Below, piece by piece: positions 54,384 through 64,000 of a DNA stretch of 64,000 nucleotides. The stretch is from assembly GCF_001954135.1 (NCBI RefSeq), contig NZ_MBEQ01000024.1, positions 248,001 to 312,000 of the forward strand, read 5' to 3'. Each line of letters opens with the position of its first letter. Within the stretch, counting starts at the first letter, position 1. Origin of the DNA: Mycobacterium sp. GA-1841 (GTDB lineage Bacteria; Actinomycetota; Actinomycetes; Mycobacteriales; Mycobacteriaceae). A program made the position numbers and the translations under genes. The notes beneath the pieces were generated by a model, which was not told the DNA's origin, did not search any database, and saw nothing but the letters and a program-made list of their open reading frames with translations.

Positions 54384-54765
54384 TCAGCACAACCCCGTCC
54401 CCACGTTCCGCACCGGCACGACCGACGACCCGAGATATCCCGGCTCGTCGGGCAGCACGATCTCCGGCCGCACCGGGTACTGCTCGGAACTGACCGCCGA
54501 ATCATCGACGAAGTACCCGCCGGAGCAGGAACTGCTCTACGTGCTGCAAGTGCAGCGGAAGGGCACCTGACGGGCGGGAACTCAGATCACCCGGGCGCGC
54601 ATCCAAATGCCATCGACCCGCATCGGCCCGTCACACCGCGTGCACCTGGCTACCCAAGGATCCCGATGGGATCGACTCACATCCCGGCGTCGCACTCGCG
54701 GACGGAGCGCACACGATCGTGGCGACGGCTACGGCGGCCGCGCTCACAGCCAAGGACTTGATCAT
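54384..54765 (-). pseudogene. Decayed secreted CDGP-domain protein
   Basis: The ATG at 54765 opens a clear signal peptide (MIKSLAVSAAAVAVATIVCA, then PSASATPGC) that ends at a TGA at 54631 after 44 codons. In the next frame the sequence continues as CDGPMRVDGIWMRARVI, stops at TGA, and after further bases reads through one TAG to GGYFVDDSAVSSEQYPVRPE and VPVRNVGTGLC. This is the small mycobacterial secreted family named for its CDGP motif. One frameshift and two in-frame stops mark it as a pseudogene. Confidence 0.75.
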
Positions 54766-54822
54766 GATTTTGTCCTGGTTCGAAGCAACCGGAGATGGTC
54801 GTACCCGGTACCGACAATCCGA

Positions 54823-55569
54823 TCAAAGTCGCTCAAGCAGCCCGTCGACCAGACCAGATAACCGTTCGAAATGTGTCCCGGCCCAATGGATCTGACCACA
54901 GTCCGGGCACTGACTGAATTCGTCGTAGTACCGCCGCGTCAACGGCTCAAGCCGATCGAGCACCTGCTCCTTGCCCACCGCAGCCAACGCGCCGTTGCAC
55001 CGCAGACACCGGGTGAACGGCGCCACCCGCCGCCGCAGATCCAACCGCCGCATCACCTCCAGCGTCTGCTCCTCAGGCTGGTCCGACCGCACGAAAAAGC
55101 CATGCGTGATGGCGCGACGCTTGAGCAGACCACGGTCCCGCGTCAGCAGAATCCGTTGCTGCTCCAAGCTGATCTCGGCCAGCGTCTGATCGTCGGCATC
55201 GTTTGACCACCACACGTCGAATCCGACCACCCGAAGCAGCCGCGCCAACCGGCCGAGGTTGACGTCAACCACGAACCGCGGATCCCGCAGCGGTTCCGGC
55301 CGCAGCCGGGCCGTGGGCCCGATGTCGAGCGCCTCGAACATCGGGTACACCGCGATGCGGTCACCGACTGCCGGCCGGTGCTCGAAGCCGACCGGGTCTC
55401 CGTTCACCAGAATCAGGTCGATCTCGGTGTGCGGAATGCCCATCGCCTCCAAGACATCTTTGGCCGTCTGATGGCTTTGAACGGGACGGCGCACGACCCG
55501 ACCGCGCGAGTCAGCGTCCAGGAAGTCGTTGAGCTCGGCATAGGCGCGGACGGTCACGAAACCGGCCAT
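54823..55569 (-). CDS. Mut7-C RNase-domain protein with ubiquitin-like N-terminus
   Basis: The product has 248 residues. The first ~85 form a ThiS/MoaD-like ubiquitin fold (VTVRAYAELNDFL, then LILVNGDPVGFEHRPAVGD). The rest is a Mut7-C/PIN-like RNase domain: RFVVDVNLGRLARLLRVVGFD, WSNDADD, ILLTRDRGLL with acidic residues, and a zinc ribbon CLRCN and CPDCG. This fusion is common in actinobacteria and is thought to process RNA. Nothing looks damaged. Confidence 0.88.
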   Translation of the reverse strand: MAGFVTVRAYAELNDFLDADSRGRVVRRPVQSHQTAKDVLEAMGIPHTEIDLILVNGDPVGFEHRPAVGDRIAVYPMFEALDIGPTARLRPEPLRDPRFVVDVNLGRLARLLRVVGFDVWWSNDADDQTLAEISLEQQRILLTRDRGLLKRRAITHGFFVRSDQPEEQTLEVMRRLDLRRRVAPFTRCLRCNGALAAVGKEQVLDRLEPLTRRYYDEFSQCPDCGQIHWAGTHFERLSGLVDGLLERL

Positions 55570-55685
55570 CTCGCCATGGTGACGCTCGGGTTCGCCGGCC
55601 GCAATCCGCTATCCGGCCGACCGGGTCGGGTCTGGAACCAATCTATGAGCAAATTCCAGCTACGGAACTCCGTCCGCGAATAAAC

Positions 55686-55708
55686 TTGTCGGCACCCCGC
55701 GCTACGTT
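55686..55708 (+). promoter_or_regulatory. RecA-NDp-like promoter of the Ser/Thr kinase gene
   Basis: TTGTCGGCA (55686-55694), 8 bases, TACGTT (55703-55708). The -35-like part matches 7 of 9 positions; spacer and TAnnnT are exact. The leader to the ATG at 55738 is about 23 bases and contains GAGGAGG. Confidence 0.45.
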
Positions 55709-55737
55709 CGCCTGTTCGCCAGTCGAGGAGGCACAGT

Positions 55738-57288
<1,551 letters not shown>

Positions 57289-57350
57289 TTCACCCGTGCA
57301 GGAGGAAGCGGAGAACTTCGCCCCAGCCGGTCAACCGACAGGACCAGTCA

Positions 57351-58304
57351 TCACTTGAGGCAGGTGTCGAACTCGTCGCGGATGCGCTGTTGCAGCGCCA
57401 ACGCATCGGGCACGAGCGGTTCGGTTTTGGTGCGGTCACCGTTGACGTAGTCACATTTGCCGATCATCGCGCTGCCGGCCCAGCGTGGCTCGCCGCGGCG
57501 AGACGGATCGCCGTCCCACACCCAGGTGAGGCTGACCGGATGCGCCGGGCCGGCCTCGAGTGCGTGGATGGTGCGCACCACGTCCTCGTACGCGCTCGCC
57601 GGCGCCGGCACACCGAAGGTCAGGCGATCGATCCAGCCGTCACGCACGCCGATCCACCCAGGGTCCGCCGGCGCTGCCGCGGCCAATTGCCGATCAATGC
57701 GCTGCTTATCGGCGGGGGTGAACCGGTTGAAGATCATCCAGTGCGGATCGGCGACCCGGTCAGCGGCGGAGACTTCGATTTCGCTCGGCGGCCGGTCGGT
57801 GAAGATACGCACGATGGCGTCGACTGCGGCATCAGGTGCCTCAGCCTCGAGGATCCGCACCTTCGACTCGTCCGGCGCGCCGCCGCTGAACCAGCGGATC
57901 TCCCGGGCCGGAGTGTCCGCGTGGAGGCGACGCACCAGCCCGGTCACGTGCTCGATATCGTCGGGCAGATCAGCGCCGCCGGCGATCGAAGTCCCTTTGG
58001 CCACAACGATCTTCACTGACTGGTCGAACTTCGCGAAGTTATCGCCGCGTAGCTCGTCGAGTTGCGTGGCCACCGCGCCGACCTGCTGATCAGTGGCCTC
58101 GTCCATCGCAATGTCGAGCTCGAACCGGGTGCCTTCCAGGACGCCGTTGTCATAGATCAGGTCGACGTCGGACACCCCCGGCATGGCCGCGATGCGGGTC
58201 CGGATGTTGCTTGCTTCTTCTTCCCGGTCGGGCGCACCGGTGCAGCCGCTCACGCCGACGGACAGCGCGATGAAGAGCGTGGCGGCGACGGGGGCGAATC
58301 GCAT
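57351..58304 (-). CDS. Predicted lipoprotein of unknown function
   Basis: The product has 317 residues from ATG at 58304. The signal peptide ends in the lipobox VSGC (Cys about 20), so it should be anchored on the outer face of the membrane. The mature part opens with a BON-like or ferredoxin-like segment (TRIAAMPGVSDVDLIYDN) and has a mixed alpha/beta composition without catalytic motifs. It is convergent with the kinase gene. Confidence 0.7.
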   Translation of the reverse strand: MRFAPVAATLFIALSVGVSGCTGAPDREEEASNIRTRIAAMPGVSDVDLIYDNGVLEGTRFELDIAMDEATDQQVGAVATQLDELRGDNFAKFDQSVKIVVAKGTSIAGGADLPDDIEHVTGLVRRLHADTPAREIRWFSGGAPDESKVRILEAEAPDAAVDAIVRIFTDRPPSEIEVSAADRVADPHWMIFNRFTPADKQRIDRQLAAAAPADPGWIGVRDGWIDRLTFGVPAPASAYEDVVRTIHALEAGPAHPVSLTWVWDGDPSRRGEPRWAGSAMIGKCDYVNGDRTKTEPLVPDALALQQRIRDEFDTCLK

Positions 58305-58449
58305 GCTGATGAGCCTAAAGCTCACGCCGGCGCCGACGATGCGCAAATTCCCATTCGGCGCCTGGCCGCACAGATCGCCACCTGCCCGGACGCCATCGGA
58401 TCACCCGACAGCGTCCACTGCAGCGTGCCGAGGACCCCACGAATGAGCC

Positions 58450-58767
58450 CTATGGACACTCCTCCGTGTCGATCCGCACCACCCCGAAATCAATCTCGGT
58501 GGAAGCAGAGAACTTTGACCCGGGCGGTGGCGTAGAGCTGCACACCTGCCAGTTTCGGTCACTGATCTGCGCGCGGCCTTTCCCGGTGAGATCGGTCGAG
58601 CTGCTGAACCACACCTCGCCGTGGGTCAACGACTGGATGGCGTCCTGCGCGCCCTGCAGGTCCTGGCCGATCAGGTTCGGCATCGTCCATGACGGTTCGG
58701 CCGACGCCACCGGGCTCAGTACGACGGCGACCCCGACCGTTACCGCGGCCACTACTACACGCTTCAT
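58450..58767 (-). CDS. Small secreted PASTA-like protein
   Basis: The product has 105 residues with a cleavable signal peptide (cleavage after VASAEP region) and then a single PASTA-like domain: MPNLIGQDLQGAQDAIQSL and later VCSSTPPPGSKFSASTEI. Two cysteines may form a disulfide. Such proteins are common in mycobacteria and may bind peptidoglycan fragments. GGAGG lies before the ATG. A RecA-NDp-like promoter lies about 30 bases upstream. Confidence 0.82.
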   Translation of the reverse strand: MKRVVVAAVTVGVAVVLSPVASAEPSWTMPNLIGQDLQGAQDAIQSLTHGEVWFSSSTDLTGKGRAQISDRNWQVCSSTPPPGSKFSASTEIDFGVVRIDTEECP

Positions 58768-58796
58768 ATCAACCTCCTGGTTTGAGTGAACCGCGC

Positions 58797-58819
58797 ATCG
58801 TCACATGAGCCACCGACAA
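58797..58819 (-). promoter_or_regulatory. RecA-NDp-like promoter of the PASTA-like gene
   Basis: On the minus strand this reads TTGTCGGTG-N8-GACGAT. The 9-base part is perfect and the spacing is right; the -10 keeps only nAnnnT. The predicted start of transcription is about 20-25 bases before the ATG. Confidence 0.45.
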
Positions 58820-58828
58820 CCTGAGAAT

Positions 58829-59257
58829 TCAGTCGTAGATGACGTCAAGCCCTTGCCGCCGGAGATCGGCCAGGGTGTCGCGCATGCCTTGCAGCTGCTC
58901 GGGCGAGTGCCCCACCCAATCGGTGAGCTCACCGATGATCCGCACCGGCTCACGGGTGCGGAAGCTGTGGGTCGGGTTGCCGGGAAGCTTCTTGTCGGTC
59001 ACGTTCGGGTCGTCCTCCAGCGCACCTTCGGGTTCGACGATGTAGATGCGACCCCGTCCCTCGCCGGCGGCCATCTCGGCACCCCACACCGCGGCATCCA
59101 AGGTGCGGGTGACGTACACGTGGTTCATGATCCGTCCGGCTTCGTAATTCGACTCGCGTCCCGGCACCAGGTACTCCCCCACCGCCAGATCGGCCTTGGT
59201 GCCGTGCAGCAGCGCACCCGATTCGTGCAGTTCGAAAGGTTTCGGCGTACTCGTCAC
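58829..59257 (-). CDS. arr: Rifamycin NAD-dependent ADP-ribosyltransferase
   Basis: The product has 142 residues, the usual Arr length. It transfers ADP-ribose from NAD to rifamycins and inactivates them. The family stretches are intact: KPFELHESGALLHGTKADL, LVPGRESNYEAGRIMNHVYV, LDAAVWGAEMAAGEGRGRIY and EDDPNVTDKKLPGNPT. GTG at 59257 is preferred since homology to known Arr begins there and GGGGGA is five bases upstream; ATG at 59269 would add four residues. A macrodomain hydrolase gene lies just upstream on the same strand. Confidence 0.93.
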   Translation of the reverse strand: MTSTPKPFELHESGALLHGTKADLAVGEYLVPGRESNYEAGRIMNHVYVTRTLDAAVWGAEMAAGEGRGRIYIVEPEGALEDDPNVTDKKLPGNPTHSFRTREPVRIIGELTDWVGHSPEQLQGMRDTLADLRRQGLDVIYD

Positions 59258-59458
59258 AACATCCCCCATCTCGTCACGGACCGGACGATTGTGCAGCACG
59301 TCCGGGGCCTTGCCGCAAGACCCACCTTCCGCCGTATAGTGAGAATGGGAACGAATCCAAAACCCTTCGCGTTCAGCCAATCCCCGCGGTACTCAACGGC
59401 ATTGTTCGAAATGTGTTCGAGCCCAGGACTTCTGCCCCTGACCCGGCGCTGACGGAAA

Positions 59459-59965
59459 CTACCCCGCCGACTCCACATGCGCGCGCACCGCGTCGAACAT
59501 CGCGGCGTCGAAGGCGACCAGCATGACCTCCTCGACCGCGGTCTCGGCCGCCGCAATGGTTTCGACGGCCGCGGCAATGGCGTCGCCTTGCGGCCAACCG
59601 TAGACACCGCTACTGATGAGCGGGAACGCCACCGTGCGGGCGCCGAGTTCGTCGGCGACCTGCAGGGCCCGTCGGTAGCAGGACTCCAGCAGGGCACGGT
59701 CACGCTGGCCGGCGCGGTAGTTCGGCCCAACCGTGTGAATCACCCACCGGGCCGGCAGCTCACCGGCGGTGGTCCAGCCGGCATCCCCGGTGGCCAGTCC
59801 GTCGGGAAAACGTTCGATGCAGTCGCGCAGGATGGCCGGCCCACCGCCGCGATGGATGGCGCCGTCGACGCCACCGCCACCGCGCATGGCGTTGTTGGCT
59901 GCGTTGACGATCGCGTCCACAACCTGCCTGGTGATGTCACCCTGAACGGCGCTGATGCTCGGCAT
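59459..59965 (-). CDS. Macrodomain ADP-ribose hydrolase
   Basis: The product has 168 residues and is a single macrodomain of the MacroD/YmdB kind: GDITRQVVDAIVNAANNAM, RGGGGVDGAIHRGGGP, and ISSGVYGWPQGDA. These proteins hydrolyse O-acetyl-ADP-ribose or remove ADP-ribose from acidic residues. It precedes arr by 201 bases on the same strand; the spacing leaves room for a separate arr promoter. Confidence 0.92.
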   Translation of the reverse strand: MPSISAVQGDITRQVVDAIVNAANNAMRGGGGVDGAIHRGGGPAILRDCIERFPDGLATGDAGWTTAGELPARWVIHTVGPNYRAGQRDRALLESCYRRALQVADELGARTVAFPLISSGVYGWPQGDAIAAAVETIAAAETAVEEVMLVAFDAAMFDAVRAHVESAG

Positions 59966-60024
59966 TCCGTCAGTATGCGCGCCAGCAGAGGTTACTTGTC
60001 AGACCGTTGCACCAGACTCCAGAC

Positions 60025-61314
60025 ATGAGCCGCCGCAACCGCCAGAAGCGCGCCGCCAAACACAAGGACCGCCGCCGCGCATCTTCCCAACGAGAACGCT
60101 GGAGCACCGATCCCGGGTACGACCGGGTCGCCCTCCTCAACCGCCTCACCGCGGCGCTGTATAGCTCCGCGTTGTGTCCCGACCACGACGCGGAATTCCA
60201 CGCCGCTGCGCTGCTCGACGAATTCCCCGGCCGGGCAGACGATCTCGACCTTGCCGCCGAAGGCACCTTGGCCGGCGCCATCAGCGGAGCATGGCAGGCG
60301 GGGTGGTCGCCCAATGACCTGCACGAGTTCGCTCGTCGCCGCCTCGACACCTCGTCGGCGGACTACCTGGCCGAGGCCGTCGTTCGCGAGTCCTGGCACT
60401 ATCCCGTCACCTCAATGCATCCGCGATGGCGCGCGGAACTCGCCGCACTGTCCGCCGAGATCGATCCCGGTGCTCCGCAGATGTGGCGATGGGCTGACAC
60501 GCATGCCGGCGACCATCAGTCCGCGTTGGCGATCGTGTTGAAGCTGCTGCGGCTCTTGCGGACCCTGCCGATCCTCCAACCACTGCTGCCGTTACTCGGC
60601 GCGCACCAACATTCGGCGGTGCCGGTGTCCGCGGCCGATGCGAAAGCGCTCAGCCGGGTGCGCGGCCTGCTCGCCAAGGCAGAGGCCACGAAGTTTCCCG
60701 AAGAAGCCGAAGCCCTTTCGGCCAAGGCACAAGAGTTGATGAGCAGATACTCGCTGCACCACGCGATCCGCGATCATGAGCAAGGTCGTGCAGCGGAGGC
60801 GACCGCCCGGCGGATCTGGATCGACAGCCCCTACGTCAGCGCCAAGGCGACACTCGTGCAGTCCGTGGCAACAGCCAACCGGTGCCGGTTGGTGTGTGCG
60901 GAGAAGATTGGGTTCGTCACCGTCATCGGCGCCGCCTGCGATCTGGAATTCGTTGAGCTGCTGTCTACTTCGCTATTGGTCCAAGCCAACCGGGCGATGC
61001 TGGCGGCGGGCCGCACCACCAGCGGCGGTCAGACCCGGACGCGTTCATTTCGCCAATCGTTTCTTCTCTCGTACGCCGAGCGCATCGGCGAACGTCTCAC
61101 CGCCACCTCGACGACAGTGAGCACCGAGGTGGATCACGAAAGGCTGCTTCCGGTACTGGCCGCGCACAGCCGGGCGACCGATGACCTCACCAACCGGCTC
61201 TTCCCGGCAACGATCGCCCGAATGATGTCGGTGTCCAATGGGGCCGGATGGTCAGCCGGACGTATCGCAGCCGACCTGGCGCAGCTGGACGTGCGTCGTC
61301 CGATCGCGGGGTGA
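60025..61314 (+). CDS. DUF2786-domain protein
   Basis: The product has 429 residues. The central DUF2786 region is LSRVRGLLAKAEATKFPEEA, followed by SAKAQELMSRYSL. The N-terminus is strongly basic (SRRNRQKRAAKHKDRRR), suggesting nucleic-acid contact. DUF2786 occurs in phage and bacterial proteins of unknown function. The ATG at 60025 lies 18 bases after another in-frame start and no good ribosome site is seen, so the exact start is uncertain. Confidence 0.75.
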   Translation: MSRRNRQKRAAKHKDRRRASSQRERWSTDPGYDRVALLNRLTAALYSSALCPDHDAEFHAAALLDEFPGRADDLDLAAEGTLAGAISGAWQAGWSPNDLHEFARRRLDTSSADYLAEAVVRESWHYPVTSMHPRWRAELAALSAEIDPGAPQMWRWADTHAGDHQSALAIVLKLLRLLRTLPILQPLLPLLGAHQHSAVPVSAADAKALSRVRGLLAKAEATKFPEEAEALSAKAQELMSRYSLHHAIRDHEQGRAAEATARRIWIDSPYVSAKATLVQSVATANRCRLVCAEKIGFVTVIGAACDLEFVELLSTSLLVQANRAMLAAGRTTSGGQTRTRSFRQSFLLSYAERIGERLTATSTTVSTEVDHERLLPVLAAHSRATDDLTNRLFPATIARMMSVSNGAGWSAGRIAADLAQLDVRRPIAG

Positions 61315-61461
61315 TGCGGTGGCATGGATGCCCTCCACCTTGCCCAACCCATGACGGCCCGGCGGCAATGCATGACCTCAAGGCTCCCAGCGCTTACGGT
61401 CGGAGACGATGCGTACCGATCACAATCTGATCGTCCCGGTGACCGCGGGGCGGCAACCCAC

Positions 61462-62559
61462 ATGAAGACCACCCGCCTACGAGTAACCATGCAGGGTGTC
61501 GAACCGGCGGTCACCCGGGTGATCGACGTCCCGACCTCAGCGACCCTGCCTGAGCTGCACAATCTTTTGCAAGCGGCCCTCGGCTGGACCGACTCGCATC
61601 TGCACCAGTTCGTCACCGCAGAGACCACCTACGGCGTCGAGATGCCAGGAATGGACGTGTGGCCCGACGATCAGCGCGACGAGGACGAAGCACTCTTGGC
61701 CGACCTCGGTCCCCGCTTCGAGTATCTCTACGACTTCGGCGACGGCTGGACCCACGACGTGGAAGTGCTCGGTCCTGGCGACGCCGCCCCGGGATGCGTC
61801 GACGGGCACGGTGCCTGCCCACCCGAAGATTGCGGCGGGCCGGGCGGTTACGCCGAACTGCTGGAGGTGCTCGACGACCCCGGTCATCCCGAGCACGGTC
61901 GCCTGCACGGCTGGGTCGGCAATCGGTTGCGTCCGTTCGATCGCGCAGCGACCGATCAGCGGGTGCGCCGGACGGTCGGCGAGGTACCCGAAACCGTGCG
62001 ACTCCTGATCGATCTCACCGCCGATGGAGTCAAGCTGACCCCGGGCGGTCGCCTGCCGCGGGCGGTGGTGCGCAGCATGCAGGAGCATCGCCCGGACTGG
62101 CATCCGCTCGGTCGTCCCGCCTCGATCGAAGAAGACCTGTTCCCGTTGGCGGTGCTGCACGACCTGCTGCGCGATGTCGGGGTGCTGCGGCTGCGCCACG
62201 GAGTGCTGGCCCCCACCCGCATTGCCGGCGATGACCTGGCCGTGGTGCGTCGACTCCGATCGGCCTTCGCCCCCGGCGACTTCATCACCGAGATCGTCGA
62301 GTTGGTCATCTTCGCGCTAACCCGGCGCGGGCCGTGTGAGGTCAAACAGCTTGGCGCAGAAGTTTATCCGTTGATCGGACGGGGCTGGCAGATCGAAGGG
62401 CGGCCGCTCAGTGAATCGGACGTCCAACGCTCGATCAGCCAAATGTCACCGATGATGACCGGACTTGACCTGGTCGACAGGAGCGACTGGCGTGTCTGGG
62501 GTCTGGGCCCATCTGCCCACACTCTGTTGGCCCGCACGGCCATGCTTAACGTGGTCTGA
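61462..62559 (+). CDS. Plasmid pRiA4b ORF-3-like protein
   Basis: The product has 365 residues from ATG at 61462. Residues 1-150 match the pRiA4b ORF-3 fold: LHNLLQAALGWTDSHLHQF, FEYLYDFGDGWTHDVEV, and GPGGYAELLEVLDDPGHPEH. This domain also occurs as a passenger in mycobacterial IS1096-type elements. The C-terminal ~210 residues are helical, with no recognisable motif. I see no transposase or inverted repeats nearby, so it is treated as a chromosomal gene. Confidence 0.82.
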   Translation: MKTTRLRVTMQGVEPAVTRVIDVPTSATLPELHNLLQAALGWTDSHLHQFVTAETTYGVEMPGMDVWPDDQRDEDEALLADLGPRFEYLYDFGDGWTHDVEVLGPGDAAPGCVDGHGACPPEDCGGPGGYAELLEVLDDPGHPEHGRLHGWVGNRLRPFDRAATDQRVRRTVGEVPETVRLLIDLTADGVKLTPGGRLPRAVVRSMQEHRPDWHPLGRPASIEEDLFPLAVLHDLLRDVGVLRLRHGVLAPTRIAGDDLAVVRRLRSAFAPGDFITEIVELVIFALTRRGPCEVKQLGAEVYPLIGRGWQIEGRPLSESDVQRSISQMSPMMTGLDLVDRSDWRVWGLGPSAHTLLARTAMLNVV

Positions 62560-62568
62560 AGGATCGCC

Positions 62569-63987
62569 CTACCAATTGCTCTTCGAGTAGTCCTTCAAGA
62601 AACACCCGTACAGATCCTCGCCCAACTCCCCGCGCACGATCGGGTCGTACACGCGCGCAGCACCATCCACCAGGTCCAGCGGCGCGTGGAAACCTTCTTC
62701 GGCCAGCCGCAGCTTCGTCGGATGCGGACGCTCGTCGGTGATCCAGCCGGTATCGACGGCGGTCATCAAGATCCCATCCTGCTCCAGCATCTCCCCGGAA
62801 CTGGTGCGGGTCAGCATGTTCAGCGCGGCCTTGGCCATATTGGTGTGCGGGTGCCCAGGACCCTTGTAGCCGCGACTGAACTGGCCTTCCATCGCCGACA
62901 CGTTCACCACGTACTTGCGCCGCGCGGGTGAGGCGGCCAGCGCCGGTCGCAGTCGGCTCACCAGAATGAACGGCGCGGTCTGGTTGCACAGCTGCACTTC
63001 GAGGAGCTCCATCGCGTCGACCTCGTGCACGCGTTGAGTCCAACTGTTCACCGGCGCGGTATCGGGCAGCAGCCCACCCGCGTCGATGGCAGTCCCCGCC
63101 GAGATCCGCTCGGGTGAGGCGCTGCGGGCGGTCAGAGCCAGCTCCGTAAGCGCGTGCGCCGACGGGTGCTCGCCGAGGCTCCCGACCAGGGCATGCGGAT
63201 GCGCGTCACTGACGTGGTCGAAGGTGACGACGTCCATCAAGGCCGGCGGCGGGGTGCGCTCGGCCTCGACCAGCGCGGCATACGAGCCCGGCGCGCGACG
63301 CACCGTCTGCGCCGCGTTGTTGATGAGGATGTCCAGCGGCCCCTGTGCGGCCACCTCGTCGGCCAGGGCGACCACCTGGGCCGGGTCCCGCAGATCGATG
63401 CCCACCACCCGCAGCCGGTGCAGCCAGTCGGCACTGTCCTCCATCGCGGCGAAGCGGCGCACCGCGTCGTTGGGAAATCGGGTGGTGATCGTGGTGTGCG
63501 CGCCGTCGCGCAGCAGCCGTAGCGCGATGTACATGCCGATCTTCGCGCGCCCGCCGGTGAGCAGGGCCCGGCGCCCGGTCAGGTCGGTGCGGGCATCGCG
63601 TTTGGCCCGGTTGATCGCGGCGCAGTCGGGACAAAGCTGGTGGTAGAAGGCGTCGACCACGGTGTGGTGGTTCTTGCAGATATAGCAGGCCCGTGACCGC
63701 AGCAGCGTGCCCGCAGTGGCCCCGACCGCGGTAGACACCAGCGGCAGACCCTGGGTCTCGTCGTCGATGCGTCCCGGTGCTCCTGTGGCGGTGGCGGCGA
63801 TGACGGCGCGGTCAGCCGCGGCGATCGCGTCGCGTCTGGCGGTGCGACGAGCCTTCTTCAGCGCCTTGAACATCTTCGCGGTGGCCTGGCGCACAGCAAC
63901 GGCGTCGGGGTGCTCGGGAGGCAGCTTGTCCACCTCGGACAGCACTCGCAGGCACGTGCTGAGCTGGTCGGGGTCGATCGCGTTCAC
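62569..63987 (-). CDS. Short-chain dehydrogenase with N-terminal zinc ribbon
   Basis: The product has 472 residues. The SDR core starts at about 138: ALLTGGRAKIGMYIALRLL (cofactor loop), INNAAQ (NAG-like), VVNVSAMEGQF, and YKGPGHPHTNMAKAALNM with the catalytic Tyr-x(n)-Lys spaced by an insertion. Before it lie ~95 helical residues and a zinc ribbon (CYICKNHH, then CPDCAAINRAKRD). The substrate is unknown. It is convergent with the pRiA4b-like gene. The start lies 13 bases inside the window edge. Confidence 0.8.
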   Translation of the reverse strand: MNAIDPDQLSTCLRVLSEVDKLPPEHPDAVAVRQATAKMFKALKKARRTARRDAIAAADRAVIAATATGAPGRIDDETQGLPLVSTAVGATAGTLLRSRACYICKNHHTVVDAFYHQLCPDCAAINRAKRDARTDLTGRRALLTGGRAKIGMYIALRLLRDGAHTTITTRFPNDAVRRFAAMEDSADWLHRLRVVGIDLRDPAQVVALADEVAAQGPLDILINNAAQTVRRAPGSYAALVEAERTPPPALMDVVTFDHVSDAHPHALVGSLGEHPSAHALTELALTARSASPERISAGTAIDAGGLLPDTAPVNSWTQRVHEVDAMELLEVQLCNQTAPFILVSRLRPALAASPARRKYVVNVSAMEGQFSRGYKGPGHPHTNMAKAALNMLTRTSSGEMLEQDGILMTAVDTGWITDERPHPTKLRLAEEGFHAPLDLVDGAARVYDPIVRGELGEDLYGCFLKDYSKSNW

Positions 63988-64000
63988 GAGGGAAGGGTAC

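Noticed and set aside
59390..59415. Possible LexA box TTCGAAATGTGTTCGA
   Set aside because: The half-sites are spaced by five bases instead of the six needed for the mycobacterial LexA palindrome. No good LexA box was seen in the window.

Overview
The window is high-GC actinobacterial chromosome, most likely from a fast-growing environmental mycobacterium (Mycolicibacterium type). Evidence: an LdtMt2-like L,D-transpeptidase, an Arr rifamycin ADP-ribosyltransferase, a decayed CDGP secreted protein, a secreted PASTA-like protein, many leaderless or GTG starts, and repeated promoters of the mycobacterial DNA-damage (RecA-NDp/PafBC) type. No rRNA, tRNA, CRISPR array or intact insertion sequence was seen.

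Layout. 1-12.3 kb is mainly ordinary chromosome: TetR tail, L,D-transpeptidase, RF3 (prfC), phytase-like lipoprotein, a Doc-type toxin-antitoxin pair, an OPT transporter, a truncated metallophosphoesterase, MscS, and a degenerate-Nudix (NrtR-like) regulator divergent from an ADP-ribosylhydrolase-phosphatase fusion. 12.3-25.7 kb is an accessory patchwork: an EEP nuclease, a VWA protein with an apparent frameshift, a LuxR-type regulator, HNH endonuclease, Ltp-like (superinfection-exclusion) protein, a macro-like/SIR2 protein, an HD hydrolase, unknown membrane and coiled-coil proteins, and two decayed copies of one unknown gene pair.

25.7-53.5 kb is a dense defence island: McrBC with an EVE-like reader domain; an SNF2 helicase with a stand-alone IF2-N-domain protein; a tightly coupled five-gene operon of helicase, DUF1156 methylase and DUF499 ATPase (Hma-like) extended by a YbjN/TY-chaperone-like protein and a cytosolic HtrA-like protease; a Kiwa pair (kwaA-kwaB); a giant SF1 helicase-nuclease with a small AlpA-like protein; and a stand-alone SRA/YDG-like domain protein. 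The two large minus-strand helicases on either side of the Hma-like operon carry the same C-terminal ~150-residue domain, which suggests they belong to one functional set.

53.6-64 kb returns to ordinary genes: DJ-1/PfpI, Mut7-C, Ser/Thr kinase, lipoprotein, PASTA protein, Arr next to a macrodomain hydrolase, DUF2786, pRiA4b ORF-3-like and SDR proteins.

The most striking regulatory pattern is a 23-bp promoter (TTGTCGGTG-N8-nAnnnT) seen upstream of nine transcription units, among them the Hma-like operon, kwaA, the EEP nuclease, the Ltp-like protein and one of the unknown gene pairs. This suggests that much of the accessory DNA is wired to the LexA-independent DNA-damage response.
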